Source of the DNA: a candidate division Zixibacteria bacterium SM23_81
GTDB lineage: Bacteria; SM23-81
NCBI GenBank assembly: GCA_001304015.1
Contig: LJUY01000083.1
Span: forward strand, 1-7,046
Reading direction: 5' to 3'
DNA: 7,046 nucleotides
Part shown: piece after piece, positions 1 through 5,955 of the stretch
Position numbering within the stretch: the first letter of the stretch is position 1
Layout: each line of letters opens with the position of its first letter
Position numbers and translations under genes: made by a program
Notes under the pieces: model-generated
Database searches by the model: none
Seen by the model: only the letters and a program-made list of their open reading frames with translations
Told to the model about the DNA's origin: nothing

Positions 1-999
1 TACCATCAGGTTTCCAACCGGCTGGATGAGGCTCTCAAAGAGGCTCTGGAAAACTTGGGCGCCTCGCCATCTTTTGTCATCCAGGATGAACAAGAGATGG
101 CGGAGGGGGAGAAAGGATGGCGATTTCGCCATCTGATGGTTCGAGTCACCGACCAGATTCCTCTGCTGCGCTGCAACCTGGCCATTACCAGATCAGTTCA
201 GCTGGCCGGCGGCCAAGTCCTGAGCGTACAGCACCAGCGCGGGGAGGGACGCCTGACCATGGAGTTGGGAGTATCGGGTCTCCGAACTCACCTGGTGGAG
301 CTCATTTCTGACGATAGCATCTCGCCAACTCTGGGTTACCTTGCTCTGATCATCGACGACTTTGGGGCGATTCACAATCAGGTGGCCGACGCCTTCATAC
401 GTCTTCCCATCGCCCTGACGGTGGCCGTCATTCCAGGCCACCAAACCTCCCAGCAGGTTGCTCGTCAGGCCAATGCCTCTGGCCATCAGGTATTCGTCCA
501 TCTGCCCATGCAGCCCAAAGATGGCCAATTGGGTGAGAAAAACGGTATTTTAGTGGACCTGTCCGAGGAGGAAATTCGTCGCCGAGTTCGCTGGGCCCTG
601 GCTGAGATTCCTGAAGCTGTGGGCGTCAACAACCATATGGGGTCTCTGGCCACTGAGAATGAACGCGTGATGCGCACTGTCTTGGAGGAGATCAAGAGCG
701 CTGGCAAGTTCTTCGTGGACAGTCGAACCAGCCCTCAATCGGTGGCCCCGGATGTGGCCGGAGAGCTCGATCTCCCCTGCGCCAAATCGGAGAGCTTTCT
801 TGACGACCAAGACGACGAATCGCATATCAAAAAAAGACTGGCGGCGCTCGCCGACAGGGCTTTAAAAGACGGCTCGGCCATCGGCATCGGCCACATCAGG
901 GCCAATACCCTACAAGCACTTGAGGAGATGATTCCCCAACTGGAGAAAGAGGGCGTGCGCTTCGTTCACGTCTCGCGGGTGCTGGAAGCACGCCGCTAG
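1..999 (+). CDS. Divergent polysaccharide deacetylase (YibQ/DUF610 type), 5'-truncated by the window
   Basis: The frame is open from base 1, so the true start and any signal peptide lie upstream; 332 residues are visible. The TTG at 55 is only an internal codon. Visible residues 1 to about 110 form an N-terminal alpha/beta region. The NodB-like deacetylase domain follows, with the metal-site motif IIDDFG (bases 349-366), HLPMQP (from 499), NNHMGS (628-645), VDSRTS (from 715) and IGIGH (near 880-894). These are hallmarks of the YibQ family, a divergent relative of polysaccharide deacetylases usually exported to the periplasm. Its substrate is not well established; a cell-wall or envelope glycan role is inferred from the fold. 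The gene ends with TAG 27 bases before pdxJ, suggesting co-transcription. Family assignment is firm and enzymatic activity is not proven. Confidence 0.88.
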   Translation, partial: YHQVSNRLDEALKEALENLGASPSFVIQDEQEMAEGEKGWRFRHLMVRVTDQIPLLRCNLAITRSVQLAGGQVLSVQHQRGEGRLTMELGVSGLRTHLVELISDDSISPTLGYLALIIDDFGAIHNQVADAFIRLPIALTVAVIPGHQTSQQVARQANASGHQVFVHLPMQPKDGQLGEKNGILVDLSEEEIRRRVRWALAEIPEAVGVNNHMGSLATENERVMRTVLEEIKSAGKFFVDSRTSPQSVAPDVAGELDLPCAKSESFLDDQDDESHIKKRLAALADRALKDGSAIGIGHIRANTLQALEEMIPQLEKEGVRFVHVSRVLEARR

Positions 1000-1026
1000 A
1001 GACAAGATCGCTCATGGGGGTGTAAG

Positions 1027-1740
1027 ATGGTGAAGCTGGGCGTCAATGTGGACCACGTAGCTACCGTCCGGGAGGCGCGAAAGACGGACGAGCCGGATCC
1101 CGTGGCCGCCGCCATCGCGGCCGAGCTAGGGGGCGCAGACGGGATTGTCTGTCACCTGAGGGAAGACCGTAGGCACATTCAGGATCGAGATCTCCGCCTC
1201 CTCAAAGAGGTGGTTCGCACCCACCTCAATATGGAGATGGCCGCCACTGAACAGATGGTCAAGATCGCCCTGGATATCAAGCCCGATATGGTCACCTTAG
1301 TGCCAGAAAAGCGTGCGGAGGTGACCACCGAGGGTGGCCTCGATGTCCGGCAGAACCACGAGCAGCTCGCTGAGACGATCCCAGCCCTGCAAAATGCGGA
1401 CATCCTGGTCAGCCTCTTCGTCGATCCCGATGTGGAGCAGCTCAAGGCTGCGGCACGACTCCGCGCCGATTATGTCGAGATTCACACTGGTTTGTATGCC
1501 GAGGCTAAGGACGCCGAGGAAGAGCTGGCTCAGCTGGAAAAGATCCAGCATGCCGCCGCCATCGCCGCCAAATTGGGCTTCGGGGTCAGCGCGGGGCACG
1601 GTCTGACCTACCAAAACGTGCGCTCCATCGCCGAAATCGAGGAAGTGGAAGAGCTGAACATCGGTCACACCATCGTGTCACGGGCCATCATGACCGGCAT
1701 GGAACAAGCTGTTCGGGAGATGGTCAAGCTGATCAGATGA
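1027..1740 (+). CDS. pdxJ: Pyridoxine 5'-phosphate synthase PdxJ
   Basis: This 237-residue protein has the normal length for PdxJ, a cytosolic TIM-barrel enzyme. PdxJ condenses 1-deoxy-D-xylulose 5-phosphate with 3-amino-2-oxopropyl phosphate to give pyridoxine 5'-phosphate, in the DXP-dependent vitamin B6 pathway. The N-terminal [13 protein letters not shown] (residues 6-18), HLREDRRHI (43-51), LNMEMA (68-73), TLVPEK (90-95), SAGHGL (188-193) and NIGH (211-214) are the family's signature segments. They include the expected catalytic His43, Glu70 and His191. The ATG at 1027 is the natural start because the protein begins directly with the first barrel strand, and a G-rich stretch (1016-1020) serves as a weak ribosome binding site. 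It follows the deacetylase gene by 27 bases, probably in one transcript. No other vitamin B6 gene is visible. Confidence 0.97.
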   Translation: MVKLGVNVDHVATVREARKTDEPDPVAAAIAAELGGADGIVCHLREDRRHIQDRDLRLLKEVVRTHLNMEMAATEQMVKIALDIKPDMVTLVPEKRAEVTTEGGLDVRQNHEQLAETIPALQNADILVSLFVDPDVEQLKAAARLRADYVEIHTGLYAEAKDAEEELAQLEKIQHAAAIAAKLGFGVSAGHGLTYQNVRSIAEIEEVEELNIGHTIVSRAIMTGMEQAVREMVKLIR

Positions 1741-1759
1741 AGTGCGCTCAGAAATTGTA

Positions 1760-1788
1760 TTGACAGGGGCGAGAGGACTGTTTATATT
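1760..1788 (+). promoter_or_regulatory. Sigma-70-type promoter for secDF
   Basis: A perfect -35 hexamer TTGACA (1760-1765) is separated by exactly 17 bases from a -10 hexamer TATATT (1783-1788, five of six consensus bases). Transcription should begin near 1795, leaving a leader of about 90 nt before secD. It lies in the pdxJ-secD gap, so secDF can be transcribed independently of the upstream genes. The same two hexamers with the same spacing occur in front of rex. Confidence 0.85.
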
Positions 1789-1830
1789 GCTCTTTCGTTG
1801 CGGGACTGGTGGGAAGCTGCCAACATCTTA

Positions 1831-1870
1831 CCCTCAGAATCCCGTTCGGGGAGCTGTGTGGGCTGAGAGG
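1831..1870 (+). other. Possible structured 5' leader of secD
   Basis: Within the predicted leader, CCCTCAG (1831-1837) can pair with CTGAGAGG (1863-1870) with one bulged A. The region between holds a small CCC-GTTC-GGG hairpin (1841-1850). The pairing ends just before the ribosome binding site AAGAGG (1874-1879), which stays free. No known riboswitch class is recognised, and folding alone does not show regulation. Confidence 0.3.
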
Positions 1871-1886
1871 GAAAAGAGGTTATTCT

Positions 1887-3530
1887 ATGAGAAAATCGCT
1901 GAGATGGAGAGTCATCCTCATCGTCGTGGCCATCCTTCTGGCAATCTGGTATCTGTATCCCACCATCAGGCTCAACCTCCTGCCTGCCGAGGCTAAAGAG
2001 CAGATGGATCCCCAGGCTCTGTATAACCTTGAGAAGAAGACCATCAGGCTGGGCCTGGACTTAAAAGGCGGAATGCACCTGGTCATGGAGGTGGACAAGA
2101 GCAACTTGACGCCATCGGAGGCTGACGATGCCTTGGATCGAGCTCTGGAGATCATACGCAACCGCATCGATGAATTCGGCGTGTCCGAGCCGGTGATCCA
2201 GAAGCAGGGGGGAGAACGCATCATCGTGGAGCTCCCCGGGCTGCAGGATGAGACCAGGGCCAAGAAGCTCATCGGCAGAACCGCCCTCCTGGAGTTCAAG
2301 CTTCTCCAGGACGACGAGCTGTTCCAGTCTGTCCTGACCAAAATTGACCAGGCCTTGGTGGAGCAAGGAATATCGACAGAGGAGCTCGAAGAAGCAGAAG
2401 AAGAACCTCTTCCCACGCTGTTCGAAGAGGAGCTTCAGAAAGAGGAAGCGCGTATGCCGGAGTCTGCGTTGGCCGAGATGCCTTTCTCCTCCCTTCTCGT
2501 TCGGCTGGGCGCTGATCTGGCCGTCATGGAGGACAACATTCCCAAGGTAGAAAAGCTGCTGAGGAGCCCCGTAGTAGAGTCGCAAATACCAGCAGGAGCT
2601 CAACTTGCTTGGGATACTGAAGAGGAAGAATATAATGGGATCAATTATCGGCGCATCTACTTGCTATACCAGAATGCAGAGTTAACCGGCAAAACCCTGA
2701 CCAACGCTCGAGTGGAGATCGGGCAGGGGATGGATTTGAAGACGGCTAACAAGCCCTATGTGGCCGTTGAGTTTAACAAACAAGGGGCCAGAGATTTGAC
2801 TCGGGTGAGCGCCGCAAACGTTCAGAAGCGCCTGGCCATCGTGCTGGACGACAAAGTTTACAATGCACCTGTCATCGAGGAAAAGATTCCCGGTGGTAAA
2901 GCCAGAATTACCGGCAGTTTCACCATGAACGAGGCTCGCGATTTGGCCATTATCCTCAGAGCTGGAGCCCTGCCCGCGCCGGTGGAGATCATCGAGGAAC
3001 GAACCGTGGGACCCTCTCTGGGCTCCGATTCCATTCGGATGGGAGTTCAAGCAGCCATCATCGGCATGATCATCGTGGTGCTGTTCATGATCGTATACTA
3101 CAAACTCGCCGGGCTCATCGCCAATCTGGCCCTTCTCCTGAATGTGATCTTCATCATGGCCGTCTTGGCAGGACTGGGGGCCACCTTGACCCTGCCGGGA
3201 ATTGCCGGCATCATCTTGACCATCGGCATGGCCGTGGATGCTAACGTCCTCATCTTCGAGCGCATACGAGAGGAGCTTCGCGCCGGGAAAACTGTCCTCT
3301 CGGCCATCGACAGCGGTTACTCGCGAGCCTTCCGAACTATCCTCGATGCCAATCTCACCACCCTGATCACGGCCATCGTTCTCTACAACTTCGGAACCGG
3401 ACCTATTAAGGGGTTCGCTGTGACCCTTTCCATCGGCATCGTGGCCAGCATGTTCACGGCTATAGTCATCACCAGAGTTATCTTCCATTTTATTTACGCT
3501 CAACGCCCTCAGGTGAAGATCAGCATATAG
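1887..3530 (+). CDS. secD: Protein translocase subunit SecD
   Basis: SecD is an inner-membrane subunit of the SecDF complex, which uses the proton motive force to help pull exported proteins through SecYEG. The 547-residue protein starts at ATG 1887, preceded by AAGAGG (1874-1879) at 7-base spacing; a longer GTG start at 1809 lacks such support. One membrane segment lies at residues 9-26. The family motif LGLDLKGGMHL is at 55-65 and begins the periplasmic head. After YNAPVIEEKIPGG (325-337) comes the RND-like membrane block: about 384-404, 408-429, 437-455, 486-505 and 510-535. It contains GMAVDANVLIFERIREE (447-463), whose Asp451 matches the conserved proton-path Asp. The head carries an acidic stretch at about 165-190, longer than in minimal SecD proteins. 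secF follows after 40 bases. No yajC is next to it. Confidence 0.97.
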   Translation: MRKSLRWRVILIVVAILLAIWYLYPTIRLNLLPAEAKEQMDPQALYNLEKKTIRLGLDLKGGMHLVMEVDKSNLTPSEADDALDRALEIIRNRIDEFGVSEPVIQKQGGERIIVELPGLQDETRAKKLIGRTALLEFKLLQDDELFQSVLTKIDQALVEQGISTEELEEAEEEPLPTLFEEELQKEEARMPESALAEMPFSSLLVRLGADLAVMEDNIPKVEKLLRSPVVESQIPAGAQLAWDTEEEEYNGINYRRIYLLYQNAELTGKTLTNARVEIGQGMDLKTANKPYVAVEFNKQGARDLTRVSAANVQKRLAIVLDDKVYNAPVIEEKIPGGKARITGSFTMNEARDLAIILRAGALPAPVEIIEERTVGPSLGSDSIRMGVQAAIIGMIIVVLFMIVYYKLAGLIANLALLLNVIFIMAVLAGLGATLTLPGIAGIILTIGMAVDANVLIFERIREELRAGKTVLSAIDSGYSRAFRTILDANLTTLITAIVLYNFGTGPIKGFAVTLSIGIVASMFTAIVITRVIFHFIYAQRPQVKISI

Positions 3531-3538
3531 CCATCTTC

Positions 3539-3556
3539 AAGGCCCTCGAGGCCTTT
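3539..3556 (+). other. Hairpin between secD and secF
   Basis: AAGGCC (3539-3544) and GGCCTT (3550-3555) form a perfect 6-bp stem with a 5-base loop, followed by only three T residues (3554-3556, two of them in the stem). It sits in the 40-base gap just before the secF ribosome binding site. It is too weak for a convincing terminator. It may modulate the secD:secF message ratio or be incidental. Confidence 0.35.
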
Positions 3557-3570
3557 CATGGGGAAAGAAG

Positions 3571-4470
3571 ATGCAAATTTTCAAAGACACGCACTTCGAT
3601 TTCGTCAACAAACGCAAGATCGCCTTTTTATTCTCAGCAGCCCTCATTGTGCTGGGGGTCATCTCCCTGGCTGTGCACAGGGGACCCTCCTTCAGCATCG
3701 ATTTTGCTGGTGGCACGCTTCTACAAATACAATTTGAAAATGACCTCTCTGTTCAGGAAATCCGCAGTGCCCTGGAAAAGATTGGCTGGGCGGATGCTGA
3801 GATACAGAAGTTCAGCCAAGGAAATGAGTTCCTCATCCGAGTGAAGAAACAGGAAGTGGGCACCATGGTTGGAGACCAGATTAAGTCTGCCCTAAGTCAG
3901 AATTTCCCGGATAACGAGTTCCAGGTTCGACGAGAGGAGAAGGTGGGACCCAAGATAGGAGAGGAGCTCAAGAGCAAAGCCGTCTGGGCTATCCTTTACG
4001 CCATGATCGGAATCCTCATCTACATCTCTTGGCGCTTCGAATTCAAGTTCGCCGTGGGAGCCATCGTAGCTCTGTTTCACGATGTCTTGATCACCGTGGG
4101 CATCTTCTCTCTTCTGAACAAAGAGATCTCCCTGGCCATTGTGGCTGCCCTTCTGACTATCGTCGGGTATTCCCTGAACGACACCATCGTCGTGTTCGAT
4201 AGAATCAGGGAAGACCTGGCTCTCATGCGAAGCCAGACCTACGAGGCGATCATCAATGCCAGCATCAACCAAACTCTCGGCCGCACTGTCATCACCTCTC
4301 TCACCACGTTCTTGGTGGTCGTCTGCCTCTTCACCCTGGGCGGAGAGGTGATTCACGATTTCGCCTTCGCCTTGATGATCGGCGTCATCGTGGGAACCTA
4401 CTCATCAATCTTCGTGGCCAGCCCCGTGCTCATCGAGTGGCACAGCCGGCTTCTGGCCAAGAAAAAATAG
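3571..4470 (+). CDS. secF: Protein translocase subunit SecF
   Basis: SecF pairs with SecD in the inner membrane to form the proton-driven export motor. The 299-residue protein has the usual length. A first membrane segment lies at about 16-34, followed by the diagnostic SIDFAGGTLLQIQF (42-55) opening the small periplasmic domain. REEKVGPKIGEEL (121-133) leads into the five-helix RND-like block, at about 136-153, 159-180, 186-206, 238-256 and 264-286. GYSLNDTIVVFDRIRED (199-215) carries Asp204 and Arg211, matching the conserved proton-relay region. FDRIRE is the counterpart of FERIRE in SecD. GVIVGTYSSIFVA (271-283) is also typical. The ATG at 3571 is preceded by GGGGA (3560-3564) at 6-base spacing. 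It shares the secD transcript and is followed by a terminator. Confidence 0.97.
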   Translation: MQIFKDTHFDFVNKRKIAFLFSAALIVLGVISLAVHRGPSFSIDFAGGTLLQIQFENDLSVQEIRSALEKIGWADAEIQKFSQGNEFLIRVKKQEVGTMVGDQIKSALSQNFPDNEFQVRREEKVGPKIGEELKSKAVWAILYAMIGILIYISWRFEFKFAVGAIVALFHDVLITVGIFSLLNKEISLAIVAALLTIVGYSLNDTIVVFDRIREDLALMRSQTYEAIINASINQTLGRTVITSLTTFLVVVCLFTLGGEVIHDFAFALMIGVIVGTYSSIFVASPVLIEWHSRLLAKKK

Positions 4471-4493
4471 CACTCATATCTCATCGTCAGGTT

Positions 4494-4508
4494 TTGTGAA
4501 GTTTTCAC
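4494..4508. promoter_or_regulatory. Imperfect Rex-like inverted repeat downstream of secF
   Basis: TTGTGAA (4494-4500), a 3-base spacer and TTCAC (4504-4508) form an inverted repeat with the same half-sites as the perfect Rex operator at 5904-5921. However, the spacing is one base short and the right arm lacks the terminal AA. It precedes the DUF579 gene by about 110 bases. Binding by Rex is doubtful on spacing grounds. Confidence 0.2.
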
Positions 4509-4557
4509 TCGGATTTCATAGATCTGAGCAGAGACCCCGGGGCGAGTTTTACAGGAC

Positions 4558-4593
4558 AAGGCTACCCTGTGTGCATCAGCTGGGTAGCCTTTT
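4558..4593 (+). terminator. Rho-independent terminator after secF / leader of the DUF579 gene
   Basis: AAGGCTACCC (4558-4567) and GGGTAGCCTT (4582-4591) form a perfect 10-bp stem around a 14-base loop, and the stem runs into TTTT (4590-4593). The T tract is short but the stem is strong. On the + strand it would end the secDF message 88 bases after the secF stop. It ends only 27 bases before the ATG at 4621, so it may also act as an attenuator in the leader of that gene. Confidence 0.7.
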
Positions 4594-4620
4594 AAACAAC
4601 AAAAACTACTGAAGACGCCG

Positions 4621-5208
4621 ATGGATTGGCTCCTTTTTATAAAACTCGTGCTGTTCAAACTCAAACACCGCGGGAGCCAGCTTTGGATAAAGGAACTGCT
4701 GCTCATCGTGAAGGCCATCCGTCATTATCCACGATGCCGTCTCTTGCTCTTCGGGCTGGGGTGGGATACGTTCCTGTGGATAGATATAAATAAAAACGGG
4801 CGCACAGTTTTCTTAGAGGACGATAAAGGTTGGTTTGAAAAAATAACGCAGCAAGCTCCCAACGCAGAGGCCTACCTCATTGATTATCCTCATAATATCA
4901 CGCAATGGAAAACATTGCTGGACAAACCACGTGAATTGGAGTTGAAGTTACCAGAGGAGGTCACTCGCACCAGTTGGGACGTCATCGTTGTGGATGCCCC
5001 GGCCGGGTATCGCATTGTCGAGGAACAGGCCGGGCGTATGTCGAGCATCTACATGGCATCCAAATTGATCAAAAAAGGCGGCGATGTCTTCGTGCACGAT
5101 TGCACAAGAGAACTCGAGAGGGCTTATGCGGAGAGATATCTGGGAGAGGAGAACTTCATCTGTGAAATCAAGGGGCGGGCTCTTCTAAGGCAATATAGGG
5201 GCTCTTAG
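4621..5208 (+). CDS. DUF579 (Polysacc_synt_4) family protein, plant glucuronoxylan methyltransferase-like
   Basis: The 195-residue protein matches my recollection of the DUF579 family, known mainly from plants. There GXMT enzymes move a methyl group from S-adenosylmethionine to O-4 of glucuronic acid on xylan, and IRX15 proteins affect xylan. Family motifs appear in order: LLFGLGWDTFLW (42-53, the S-adenosylmethionine glycine motif region), GRTVFLEDD (60-68), VDAPAGY (124-130), GRMSSIYMA (138-146) and DVFVHD (155-160). No signal peptide or clear membrane helix is seen, so it is probably cytosolic. The substrate in this organism is unknown. The ATG at 4621 has only a weak GAAG upstream; the conserved core begins near residue 40, so a GTG at 4648 is possible. 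Bases 4741-4980 are about 46% GC by hand count, lower than sampled pdxJ and secF blocks, a mild hint of transfer. Confidence 0.8.
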   Translation: MDWLLFIKLVLFKLKHRGSQLWIKELLLIVKAIRHYPRCRLLLFGLGWDTFLWIDINKNGRTVFLEDDKGWFEKITQQAPNAEAYLIDYPHNITQWKTLLDKPRELELKLPEEVTRTSWDVIVVDAPAGYRIVEEQAGRMSSIYMASKLIKKGGDVFVHDCTRELERAYAERYLGEENFICEIKGRALLRQYRGS

Positions 5209-5211
5209 GCC

Positions 5212-5248
5212 GAGCTACTGGTTGTTGGACACCGTCAGCAACCAGCTC
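5212..5248 (+). other. Hairpin after the DUF579 gene, without a T tract
   Basis: CTGGTTG (5218-5224) pairs perfectly with CAACCAG (5239-5245). The stem can extend through GAG (5212-5214) with CTC (5246-5248) if CTA is bulged. It starts just after the TAG stop. No run of T follows, so it is not a canonical intrinsic terminator; it may be an RNA-stabilising 3' end or incidental. Confidence 0.4.
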
Positions 5249-5338
5249 GTCTTGAGAAAAACACCTCTGTTTTCATCCATAGTGAACAAGCCAAATCTTC
5301 ACTGGCCACCTTTTACTTAATGACGGGATTATCGATCC

Positions 5339-5842
5339 TTGCAAATACTTGCCTTGATAATCTTTGGCCTCGTCCTCGTCCTCGGGCTTGTGGCCATCCC
5401 CCTCGGCTTCCCGGGGACATTTATTATCTTCGGTGATGCTTTATGTTACGCGCTCATAACCCGTTTTCGGGGCGCCATCACCGTGAAGTTCTCGCTGGCG
5501 CTCCTGGCCATAGCCCTTTTCGCCGAGCTGATGGAATTTCTTCTGGGCACCTTCACGACTCTCAAGTTCGGTGCCTCAAAGTGGGGCGTGGTGGGAACCT
5601 TGGCCGGCGGCATTCTGGGAGCTTCCTTCGGGTCCGCTGCCTTTCCATTTGTGGGAACTCTGGTGGGCGCCATCATCGGCGCATTTCTGGGAGCCTTCAT
5701 CCTGGAGTACCTCCATCGTGACAATCATGCAGCGGCAGCCAAAGCTGGATTCGGCGCTTTCGTGGGAAAAATCCTGGGCATGACCATCGCCCTGGCCTGT
5801 GCTATCGCCATGATCGCCTTGATCCTCATTCGCCTCATTTGA
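5339..5842 (+). CDS. DUF456 family integral membrane protein
   Basis: This is a 167-residue, very hydrophobic protein of unknown function. It begins with a membrane segment (about 3-20) and the family's PLGFPGTFIIFGDALCYAL (21-39). A segment at about 50-70 follows, then AELMEF (62-67) and KFGASKWGVVGTLAGGILG (76-94). A glycine-rich stretch with repeated GxxxG spacing reaches LGAFILEYL (117-125), and the last hydrophobic segment is at 136-165. This arrangement is that of DUF456. No ATG is available: an in-frame TGA lies at 5321-5323, and TTG 5339 is the first plausible start, with a weak GACGGGA (5322-5328) 10 bases upstream; TTG 5354 is an alternative. It lies alone between two 110-130 base gaps, and neighbours give no functional clue. 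Confidence 0.85.
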   Translation: MQILALIIFGLVLVLGLVAIPLGFPGTFIIFGDALCYALITRFRGAITVKFSLALLAIALFAELMEFLLGTFTTLKFGASKWGVVGTLAGGILGASFGSAAFPFVGTLVGAIIGAFLGAFILEYLHRDNHAAAAKAGFGAFVGKILGMTIALACAIAMIALILIRLI

Positions 5843-5864
5843 GTCCTTTCCTGAGAAAAATCCC

Positions 5865-5893
5865 TTGACAGCCTCCCCAGCCAGCCCTATATT
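5865..5893 (+). promoter_or_regulatory. Sigma-70-type promoter for rex
   Basis: TTGACA (5865-5870), a 17-base spacer and TATATT (5888-5893) give a near-ideal vegetative promoter. The predicted start of transcription is about 5900, immediately before the Rex operator. It begins 23 bases after the DUF456 stop codon. Confidence 0.88.
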
Positions 5894-5903
5894 CTGTGTC
5901 GGA

Positions 5904-5921
5904 TTGTGAAAGTGTTCACAA
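5904..5921. promoter_or_regulatory. Rex operator (autoregulatory)
   Basis: TTGTGAAAGTGTTCACAA is a perfect 7+7 inverted repeat (TTGTGAA, four bases, TTCACAA). It equals the established Rex recognition site TTGTGAAnnnnTTCACAA. It lies about 3 to 21 bases downstream of the predicted transcription start and 34 bases before the rex ATG. Bound Rex would therefore block initiation or promoter clearance and repress its own gene when NADH is low. Confidence 0.92.
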
Positions 5922-5955
5922 GCATGGAACAGGTGAATGAGGGGTTGGCTGACCT

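Noticed and set aside
1809-1886. A longer secD starting at GTG 1809.
   Set aside because: The 26 extra residues are not SecD-like. ATG 1887 has a well-spaced ribosome site and the expected short basic N-terminus before the first membrane helix.
1742-1996. An 84-residue + strand reading frame upstream of and overlapping secD, considered as an export-sensing arrest peptide of the VemP kind.
   Set aside because: It starts before the predicted promoter, so the secDF transcript would not contain its start. It has no credible signal peptide, and its second half is only secD read in another frame.
2682-3503. A 273-residue reading frame on the - strand inside secD.
   Set aside because: Its composition, rich in Asp, His and Gly, is what antisense reading of hydrophobic SecD codons gives. 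It resembles no protein, while secD on the + strand is unmistakable.
3892-4356. A 154-residue - strand reading frame inside secF.
   Set aside because: It is a mirror frame of conserved SecF sequence with the same artefactual acidic and His-rich composition.
4535-4542. CCCCGGGG palindrome in the gap after secF.
   Set aside because: It is an isolated 8-base palindrome with no flanking complementarity, compatible with chance.
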